From: Hymenopus coronatus | Taxonomy: Eukaryota > Arthropoda > Insecta > Mantodea > Hymenopodidae | Length of the DNA: 64,000 bases | Direction of reading: 5' to 3' | Assembly: GCA_030762935.1 (NCBI GenBank) | Contig: CM060884.1 | Coordinates: 70,867,696-70,931,695 of the forward strand | Shown: piece by piece, positions 56,916 to 64,000 of the stretch | How the letters are laid out: each line of letters opens with the position of its first letter | Position numbering within the stretch: position 1 is the first letter of the stretch | Program-made: the position numbers and the translations under genes | The notes under the pieces: generated by a model | What the model saw: only the letters and a program-made list of their open reading frames with translations | What the model was told of the DNA's origin: nothing | Database searches by the model: none

Positions 56916-57545
56916 ATTTCTCTACATGTACTGTGTACATAGTGTATAGAGAAGGTATTGTATTGCACCCAAAGATTCGATACCAAGATTTCACCAAAAA
57001 TACATGTTTTGGGACCCCCAGAATCCAAAAGAAGCATTTTTTGCTTTTGTGTGTGTCTGTGAACAGTATAGCTCAAAAGCAAAAACAATAAACTTGGTAT
57101 TTAAGTTTGGTGTCTTCCAAGGATGCGACACAAAAACTTTCAAGAAAATCCATTTATTCTAGATGAATTTTGTATAAATAGTAAACCGTAAGAGATGAAC
57201 AAAAACTTACTCCACAAAAAATGTAGATCTCGATAAAACACACAATTTGTCATACATTTTTTCATGGAGTTGGCCATTTTTTCAAGATACTTCTTGTTAT
57301 GCATTTCAGTTTTAAAATACTTTTTCTTATTCAGGAGAAACCGATTTCAATCCCATGGCAATCACATTTTAAAACATTTGCCTGTCAGTTTATCCTAGTG
57401 TATTCCCGTATTTCCCTTCTTCTGATAAGGAACTAAGTAATAAGACCATTTCTAATGCTTATCTTGATTAGCATCAAATAGAAGAATAAACTTACTAACG
57501 TAATTTGTTACAAAGATGTAGAGAAAGCTATGCGAATGGAGCACA
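56916..57545 (+). mobile_element. PalHINE with internal deletion
   Basis: The palindrome (TCTACATGTACTGTGTACATAG) and arm lead into an interior deleted between CAAGAAAATCC and ATTTATTCTAG. It ends TGCGAATGGAGCACA at a long T tract. Confidence 0.9.
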
Positions 57546-58117
57546 TTTTTTTTTTTTTTTTTTTTTTTTTGTTTGTTTTGTTTTGTTTAAAACTAGATCT
57601 AAATAAAAAGTGAGGCATCTCACTGAGACATTCAGTGGATGTGATGACAATGAGAGCAACAAGGTATACAATAAAGGCAAAAGTATAAATCTAAAAAAAT
57701 ATATTTTTTTTTTTGTGTTTATTTGTATCGAGTTATTTCTAGTACTATCATTGCTGACTACTTAATGAAAACCTCTTGTAGAATTCTTATTTTCATTGAT
57801 TATTACCATGTTTCTAATTTAATTAACTAGGGCACTTTTCTGACCTGCAAATATACACTGCCTAAGAAATCTGTGATGTGTCCATTGAGAAATCTTTATG
57901 TGAGCATTTGAGCCTGTAAGTGCAGGTATATTGAAAATTGTTGTTTGAATAAGTATTGATTGTTGGTGGTATCATCAAAGTTATTTGACCGAAAATGATA
58001 TATCTTTGGCAGTCTATATTTGCAGGCCAGAAAAGAAATAAATCAATAACCATTTGCAAAGTTATGGATAGAATTACATTGAATTTTGTGATTATAAATA
58101 TATACAGAACTAAAAAA
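57546..58117. other. Upf1 intron 3 sequence with T/GTTTT repeat and an inverted repeat
   Basis: A T tract and (GTTTT)n occupy 57546-57590. The rest is unassigned except for the inverted-repeat element at 57835-58035. Confidence 0.5.
57835..58035. mobile_element. MITE-like inverted-repeat element (201 bp)
   Basis: Arms of about 37-39 bases (57835-57871 and 57997-58035) share CTTTTCTG-x-CCTGCAAATATA and ACTGCC-x-AAGA with few mismatches. The TA-CACTGCC ... GGCAGT-TA core resembles Tc1/mariner termini. No coding capacity. Confidence 0.5.
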
Positions 58118-58805
58118 TCGGATGTGTCTCATTCAAATACTTTCTCGTCTTTGTAAGAAATTGTTAAACAACTTATTTTTCTATCTGCTTCATGCTAATG
58201 GAGATAAACATTAACAAAAATGGTCTTATTACTTGCTTTCTTGTAAGTAGAAGGGAATATACTAGGCTAAACCAATAGTCAAATGTTTTAAAAGCTGGTC
58301 GCTATGTGGTTGAAATTAACTTCTTTGCATGACCAGGAGTGACAAATTCCCATATGAGAAAAGTTTTAAGTGCGTTAAAAGTCAAACAACAAGAAATCTT
58401 GGAATTAGTCAACTTTATGAAAAAAAAAACACACATAAATTGTGTGTTTTAATGAGAACTAAAGTCTCTCTGATTATTTCTGTTTGTTTACTAGTTATGC
58501 AAAAGTCGAGATCTACAATTCCTGTGTAGCAAGTTTGTGTCTATCTCTTAAGGGTTTAAGAGTTATGCAAAAATCAAATCTGAATTAAGAGGTCTTCAGA
58601 AGCTATTCCCAGAAAATTCAGGATATATATTTTATGATTCATATAAATATCTAATGTATGGTACTTTTATGAAAATTGTTAGAGCTGTTTTTGTGGAAAT
58701 CAAAATTTTTGAAATTTTTTGCATGTAAAGGGCAGTTTGGGTGGGAGGATCTTCATATCACATCCTTGAAAGATATTAAACTTAAATATCAAGTTTGTTA
58801 TATCA
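58118..58805 (-). mobile_element. PalHINE, diverged, palindromic end missing
   Basis: TCGGATGTGTCTCATTCAAA right end. The interior can be followed to AACTTAAATATCAAGTTTGTTA. The microsatellite and left arm are absent. Confidence 0.82.
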
Positions 58806-59572
58806 AACAAAAAGAAATATTTTAGACATTGGAGCACCATAATTTAAATGAGTTGAGTCACCATTTTTTTACATTTTTTGCTTCATTTTTGCCTTTGTTT
58901 GGAAAGACCAGTTTCAGGGTACTTTAACCCTATCTTTAGTTCTGGGGATGACTGACGCTACATTTGACAGTTGGTGTGTTGTGTGTAGTGTTGCCCTCTA
59001 CTGTATCAACAGGCAGGAACCTCGAAATTCATAAGGGAATCTTCTTCTTTGGTGATAAAGGTGTTTTCCCAAATTTGCAGTTGCAAAGGTTTTTTTACAC
59101 ATTTAATCGACTCTATTTCTACCTTTATGTTTATGATTTTCAGACCAAAAATGATGTGCTACTGCAGACTGTCTGCATGCTTATACCTAATGCTTCTCAA
59201 GAGTTCTTCATTCTAGTTTCCAAATTTCATTTCATTTTTCCAATATAAATAAACAAAATGATGTCATATTGAGAGTAGAAACCCCGCATTCGTGCTTAGT
59301 GAAAATTTTGTTTTTGCACTTTGACTAATCAAGCAATGTAAATGATCTATCAAAGCAACAGGTCATCAGCATATCCAGTATACAACAATGCAAAAATTTG
59401 TAATTATATATTCTCAGTATTTTATATATTTTAATCCTCAAATGCAATGGAACATTTTTATACCATGTATTTTAGATTAAAGAGGATAGTATTTATTGAA
59501 CGTGCTGGAAGTATAAATACTTGAACTTTATCCTGATATATGGTGGACTTTGTGACAGTGATGTGTTTTAAC
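58806..59572. other. Upf1 intron 3 sequence, unassigned
   Basis: AT-rich sequence. A 94-codon + frame (58964-59248) has no recognised domain and no evident splice sites. Confidence 0.4.
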
Positions 59573-59709
59573 AATTGAAAGTTAGTTGAGTCGATTTTGT
59601 AACACTACATCACTTACAACATGTGCTTCCATTGGCTTCTGAAACATGTTTTCCAAAATAAAAAGTAAGTGATGTAGTGTTACAAAATCGACTCAACTAA
59701 CTTTCAATT
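59573..59709. repeat. Long perfect hairpin: 45-bp inverted repeat, 47-nt spacer
   Basis: 59573-59617 and 59665-59709 are exact reverse complements (beginning AATTGAAAGTTAGTTGAGTC). Within the spacer AACATGT and ACATGTT can extend the stem. A transcript of Upf1 intron 3 would contain this near-continuous duplex. It could be a snapback MITE, a small-RNA-producing hairpin or a recent inverted duplication. Confidence 0.9.
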
Positions 59710-59885
59710 ACTTGAACTTTGCTTGCTTTTGCAATGCATAGTTGTTGGCATCTTAAATTGAGAATGCCCATGATATTTGTGAATGTAAATTGTTTATCTA
59801 GATTTGTAAAGTTCCTCAAACTGTACCAGATAACAATCTTTTATTCTGAAACAGAGATTATATGCATAATTTTTTCCTTATTTTT

Positions 59886-60946
59886 ACTTTCTCTATACAT
59901 ACTATGTACATAGTGTATAGAAAAGGTATTGCATATCATCAAAAAATTTGATAGCAAGATTTTGCCAGAAATACAGGTTTTAGGGTCCCCTGTATCCCAA
60001 AAAAGCATTTTTAGAAAGAGGTCCATGTGTGTGTGTCTGTGAACACTAACTCAAAGACCAAAAGTGGATAAAATACCAAACTTGGTATTTAAGTTTTTTT
60101 GTAGTGTTTAACGCCTGCTTTAACTACTTATGGCACCGCATGTGGTGACACTGCTGATGCATGAATGAAGAGGGAGCACGGTGGAATGCGATGGTGGGGG
60201 AAACTGCAGAACCCGGAGAAAACCCGCTTCAGCGCCGCTTTGTCCACCACAAATCTCACATGTGGTTGCTTGGGATCAAACCCGGGCCGTCTAGGTGAGT
60301 GGTCTAACCACTCGACCACAGCGCAGCCCATTTAAGTTTGTATCTCCCAGGGATGCGACACAAAGATTTGGAAAAAGGTCCCCCACCCCAAACTACCCTT
60401 AACATGGAAATAATATGATTTTTTTTTAATTTCTCAAAAATGACTCTTAACAATGTTGTTTAAAATACTATATGTTAAAGATATTTTACATGGAAAATAA
60501 AATGTACATCTTAAATTTTCTGGGAATAGCCTCTAATGAGCTCTTTATTCTGGATGAATTTCCTTGAATTATTCATAACTGGTGAGCCGTAAGGTCTTAT
60601 TAAAACACACAATTTATGTCATATACTTTATTTTTTTGTGTAGTTGACTATTTCTGAGATATTCCCTGTTATTTGTTTCAGATTTAAAATACTTGATCTT
60701 TTCTTCTCACAAGGAAATTTGCATAGAAACAGATTTCAAACACATGGCAACCAGTTTTTGAAAGATTTGACTTTTATTTTAGCCTAGTGTATTCCCTTAT
60801 TTATTTTCTACTAACAAGAAGCAAGTAATAAGACCATTTCTGTTAATGTTTATCTCAATTATTATAAAGTAGATAGAGGAATATGATGTTCAATGATAAT
60901 TTATTACAGTGATGTAGAGAAAGTCATGTGAATGAAACACATCAGA
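59886..60946 (+). mobile_element. PalHINE, full length, interrupted by SINE3
   Basis: Canonical palindrome, TG repeat, interior split by SINE3 (60097-60329), right end with hairpin and ATCAGA. Confidence 0.93.
60097..60329 (-). mobile_element. SINE3, tRNA-derived, copy 4
   Basis: The - strand head GCTGCGCTGTGGTCGAGTGG with B box CGGGTTTGATCCC. A 10-bp target duplication ATTTAAGTTT (60087-60096 and 60330-60339) is made of PalHINE sequence. Confidence 0.9.
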
Positions 60947-61109
60947 TTTTTTGTAAAATGTTAATATGTAAATTGTAAATATTGTAAATCAGGACCCAGG
61001 TCTTGTGAAAATGGATTGGTGTTAGTCTTTTTTTTTCCCCGAGGGTATTGTCAGTTTTCCATGTACTGTTTTACACAATTATGTGTAAAATATTTGTTCT
61101 CTATTACAG

Positions 61110-61282
61110 GAAGTGACATTGCACAAAGATGGGCCACTTGGAGAAACAGTTTTGGAGTGCTACTCTTGTGGAGTTAGGAATGTTTTTGTCCTTGGTTTTA
61201 TACCAGCAAAGGCAGACTCTGTGGTTGTACTCCTCTGTCGCCAACCATGTGCTGCCCAGAATTCCCTCAAGGACATGAATTG
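61110..61282 (+). CDS. Upf1: Upf1 exon 4, Cys/His-rich domain continued
   Basis: The acceptor TCTCTATTACAG precedes [20 protein letters not shown]. The zinc-binding CYSC continues with [20 protein letters not shown] and LLCRQPC. The next residues split at TG|G (Trp), donor TG|GTATGT. Length is 173 nt, so the intron is in phase 2. Joins directly to exon 3 (KHK-EVTLHKD) with no residues missing relative to the family's usual order. Confidence 0.96.
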
Positions 61283-61477
61283 GTATGTGCTAACTTGCTT
61301 TTCTCCTTACCAAGCATCCTTGTGATTAAAAAAAAAAACACATTCTATCAGTTTATAAAATTAATTATTCAACAGTCTCATACAGATATATAGTTTCTTA
61401 ATTAGAAGTTGCTAAAATTTTCTATGAGTGGTTAAATTTTTATTATAAAACTTTATAGTTTTCAAGAAACCTTAATA

Positions 61478-62228
61478 TACAGGGTGTTAATGAACCACAC
61501 TGAAATATTTTCATAGAATATATAGATTACTTAAGCAATTTGAGATAGGAGACCTATGACCTGTTTATTGAAATGTTGAAGTAACGGCTCTAAATTTCTG
61601 AAGTGCCAGTACGCCACTGCCTAATTTATCAACCATTCAAGAGCATAACATGAAAAACAAAGGGAGATATTACAGCGTACCTCTCTAGCGTAGTAGTTAT
61701 GATACTGGTTTTCAAGTGAAAGATAGTTTCTGAGTTCGGGTCTCGTTCACGTATTGCGGCAATTCGTCTGGAATGAAAAAAAAATAAATAAAAAACATTT
61801 ACTCTATGACAGGAATCAAACTCATGATCTTTGGGATAGCAGCTTCCCGCGTCACGCATTAAGTCACCAGAGCAGTTGAAAAAATGCCTCCAGAATAGGC
61901 TATATAAGAACGTAGTTAAGGAATGCTCAGTGTCACACTGTCAAGTGATTTGTTCAAGATTTTATAGATTTTTGCGACATTAAATCTTGAGAACGTTAGT
62001 AACGAGCTGCTAAAAATCGATATTTCTATACTCGGGCAGCAGTTTTAAAGCCATTTTTTAACCTGCTTTGCTTTAACACCGACTTATCAGCACCTGATAC
62101 CCACACGTTTAATGCTATGTAGTTGCGTTGTGTTTATCCGGTGCCATGAATCGCCGATCTCAAATTACTCATATCATCACATGCACACTCTCGCAAACTA
62201 TTTTGGTGTAGTTCATTAACAGCCTGTA
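61478..62228. mobile_element. TA-flanked MITE-like element with long inverted termini (751 bp), Upf1 intron 4
   Basis: TACAGGGTGTTAATGAAC opens the element and its inverse (GTTCATTAACAGCCTGTA) closes it. TA flanks both sides (61476-61477, 62229-62230). Similarity of the ends extends about 85 bp inward (AATTTGAGAT on the left, ATCTCAAATT on the right). TA duplication and TACAG ends suggest a Tc1/mariner-type non-autonomous element. It contains an inverted pair of tRNA-like sequences. Confidence 0.75.
61668..61870. repeat. Inverted pair of tRNA-like (SINE head) sequences inside the MITE
   Basis: On +, CTCTCTAGCGTAGTAGTTAT and GAGTTCGGGTCTC look like A and B boxes (61678-61745). On -, TGACTTAATGCGTGACG and GAGTTTGATTCC (about 61870-61805) do the same. 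An A-rich link (61770-61797) joins them. Too degenerate for functional tRNA genes. Confidence 0.5.
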
Positions 62229-62319
62229 TATGTGATTGAGGTTCAGCATGGAAATTGCTACTCTGTCTCTAACAGTGTCCTGAAAATGTTACTTAATGCT
62301 TTCTGTTGAATTGCTTCAG

Positions 62320-62532
62320 GGATCAAGAGCAGTGGAAGCCACTGATTGCAGACCGGTGTTTCCTTACTTGGCTGGTGAAGATCCCCTCCGAGCAAGAGCA
62401 GCTGAGGGCAAGACAGATCACTGCCATGCAGATAAACAAACTGGAGGAGCTCTGGAAGGACAACGCAGATGCGACGTTTCAAGATTTAGAGAAGCCTGGC
62501 GTGGATGAGGAACCACAGCAAGTTCTCCTCAG
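62320..62532 (+). CDS. Upf1: Upf1 exon 5, end of Cys/His-rich domain and linker
   Basis: The acceptor GCTTCAG completes the split Trp codon, then encodes [20 protein letters not shown], the [14 protein letters not shown] segment and the linker [20 protein letters not shown] up to [10 protein letters not shown]. The donor is CTCAG|GTAATT, leaving two bases of the next (Arg) codon. Length is 213 nt. The RecA-like helicase domains, including the Walker motifs, must lie in exons beyond the window. The window contains 277 complete codons, roughly a quarter of a usual UPF1. Confidence 0.96.
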
Positions 62533-62551
62533 GTAATTCTATACCACACAT

Positions 62552-62590
62552 CTTTACTTTCTCTAGCATGTATGTACAACGTACATATGA
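62552..62590 (+). mobile_element. PalHINE palindrome fragment in Upf1 intron 5
   Basis: TTTACTTTCTCTAGCATGTA with TGTACAACGTACA, a variant palindromic end lying only about 20 bp after the exon 5 donor. A mariner begins directly after it. Confidence 0.75.
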
Positions 62591-62592
62591 GA

Positions 62593-63906
62593 GGCATTCA
62601 AACAAATTACTTTTGGTAGATTTTCTTTTTTTCAACATAATCTCCTTTTATCATGATGCACTTTTCCTAGCATTTCTGCAAAAGTTTTAACCTTCCAAAA
62701 AGTTGGATTATGGAAGGTCCTCAAAATAGGCATATGTTTGGGAGATGACCTCTTCGTTAGATGTGAATCGCTTATTGCCGAGTCATATTTTCAAGTTTGG
62801 AAATAAAAAAAAATCCTGGGGGCCAAATCTGTTGAATACATAGATTGTTGTAGTAATTCAAACCTTAATTCTGCAATTTTCACTATCAAAACTAAGCAGA
62901 TGTGCACCTGTGCATTGTCTTAGTGAAAGAGAATCTTTTTCTTTGCCAGATGAGGACTCCCCCCCTTCTTCATTTCTCCGTTCAGTAATACTCTCCATTT
63001 ATTGTTCATCCTTTCCGCAGGCAATCAATGTAGGTGATCTGCATGCATCTCAAAAAACTGAGGCAATCATCATGTCTGCAGATTTCACCACCTTTGCCTT
63101 CTTTGGAGCCTATTAACCTTTAAAAACCCACTGTTTCAACTGTAATTTTATCTCTGGAGCATTGTAGTGTATCTACATTTCATCCACAGTTATGTATCAG
63201 CACAGAAACTTGTGACGATTGTGATGGAAAAGTGCCAAACCAGTTTCTGAATTGATCATATGATTGCCTTTATTCTCCATTGAGAGCAAATGCAGCACCC
63301 ATCTTGCCGAGACTTTGTTGTCAGACCTAATTTTTTGTGCAAAATTGAGAACACTGCACCTTGTGATATGCCTGAGGCCTCAACTATTTCGTGAACTTTG
63401 ATTCATCAATCATTCAAAACTACATCCTGGATTTGCAAATTTGAAGGAAGTCACTTTTCCTGGACATCCGGAACAATGTTCATCATTTGTGGATGTACAC
63501 CCAAGCTAAAATTCATGTATCCAATTGTAAATTGTTGCAAACGCAGTTCGAAGAAAGTCAATTTTACTGGACGTCCAGAACGATGTTCATCATTTGTGGA
63601 TGTACACCCATGCTTAAATTCATTTATCCAATTGTATATTTTTGCAAACGCAGGAACAAATGTGCCATGAACTTCATCCAACTCAGCTTTTATCTCTTTT
63701 GGTGTTAAGTCTTTTAAAAAGAAATATTTAATCAGCACACAAAACTAGTGTTTTCCATCTTTCTAAAGAAGCACAAGATTGTTGATTCAATTACCTATGG
63801 CAACAAAATCGCATGAATAGCTGAAACTTTAACTGCCATCTAGTTAAGAGACGATGGTTACTAAATACAAACTTTTTTCGATGCTATGGTGTAATTTGTT
63901 TGAGCC
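62593..63906 (-). mobile_element. Dead mariner element with terminal inverted repeats (1,314 bp)
   Basis: Ends GGCATTCAAACAAATTAC (62593) and GTAATTTGTTTGAGCC (63891-63906) are inverted repeats. The - strand encodes decayed mariner transposase. The N-terminal part has KDLTPKEIKAELDEVHGTFV and STNDEHRSGRP (63735-63555). The C-terminal part has AELRFELLQQ and YSTDLAPRIFFYF (about 62890-62800). In the latter the usual LAPSD has become LAPRI, so the third catalytic Asp is lost. There are frameshifts throughout and a 107-bp tandem duplication (63443-63656). The full length is typical for mariner. Confidence 0.85.
63443..63656. repeat. 107-bp tandem duplication inside the mariner
   Basis: 63443-63549 and 63550-63656 are two similar copies (shared TGTTCATCATTTGTGGATGT and TTGCAAACGCAG). 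They duplicate the N-terminal NWINEF...DEHRSGRP region and put the second copy out of frame. Confidence 0.88.
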
Positions 63907-64000
63907 TTCAAGGCTAGTTACTAGATCAAGTAAAATGTCTGTTAAGAAAAAAAACTGGCTTACCTGGAGAGTTAAAACACCTAATCACCCCCAAAGTAGT
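63907..64000 (+). other. Upf1 intron 5 continuing past the window
   Basis: Non-repeat sequence. No exon recognised before the window ends. Confidence 0.5.

Noticed and set aside
61478..62228. An additional Upf1 exon between exons 4 and 5
   Set aside because: The split Trp codon joins exons 4 and 5 exactly in phase with no missing family residues, and this interval is bounded by inverted repeats.
63487..63708. Open frame on the + strand opposite the mariner
   Set aside because: It is the antisense shadow of the transposase relic.

Overview
This is eukaryotic DNA, AT-rich and packed with transposons. It most likely comes from an insect with a large genome. The one recognisable host gene is the 5' part of Upf1 (regulator of nonsense transcripts 1, the nonsense-mediated mRNA decay helicase) on the + strand. 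It has canonical GT-AG introns. The mariner, jockey-type LINE and tRNA-SINE relics fit an insect (inference; a polyneopteran such as a cockroach or termite would be plausible, but the species cannot be named from this window).

Layout. Positions 1-45,092 hold no gene I can recognise. They are a mosaic of one dispersed repeat family, here called PalHINE as a working name, present as dozens of full, truncated, nested and fused copies on both strands. Short unassigned stretches, tRNA-derived SINEs, LINE and transposase fragments and one solo LTR lie between them. Positions 45,093-45,506 are the Upf1 upstream region and leader. Exons 1-3 lie at 45,507-46,185, followed by an intron of about 14.9 kb (46,186-61,109) filled with the same repeats. 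Exon 4 is at 61,110-61,282 and exon 5 at 62,320-62,532. The gene runs on past the window: 277 complete codons are present, covering the N-terminal tail and the Cys/His-rich UPF2-binding domain but not the helicase core.

The PalHINE element is about 0.75-0.92 kb. In its + orientation it begins with ACTTTCTCTACA inside an imperfect palindrome of about 35 nt. A conserved arm of about 130 bp follows, then a CA/TG microsatellite, then about 550 bp of conserved AT-rich sequence. It ends with the inverted copy TGTAGAGAAAGT, a small hairpin (ATGTG, 7-nt loop, CACAT) and CAGA. Copies sit inside A/T tracts with no evident target duplication, and several empty sites can be rebuilt from nested insertions. 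Subterminal inverted repeats, an internal microsatellite, a 3' stem-loop and insertion into T-tracts is the architecture described for non-autonomous Helentron elements (DINE-1/HINE). That classification is my inference. No Rep/helicase-coding partner is visible. Repeated small ORFs in these copies are by-products of the repeat, not genes.

Other mobile DNA: six copies of a tRNA-derived SINE (SINE1, several with clear 8-15 bp target duplications), two of SINE2, four of SINE3 and one of SINE4; a jockey-like LINE tail; a second LINE fragment; a solo LTR with a 4-bp target duplication; decayed DDE transposases; an almost complete dead mariner in Upf1 intron 5; a TA-flanked 751-bp MITE-like element in intron 4; and a 45-bp perfect inverted repeat in intron 3.
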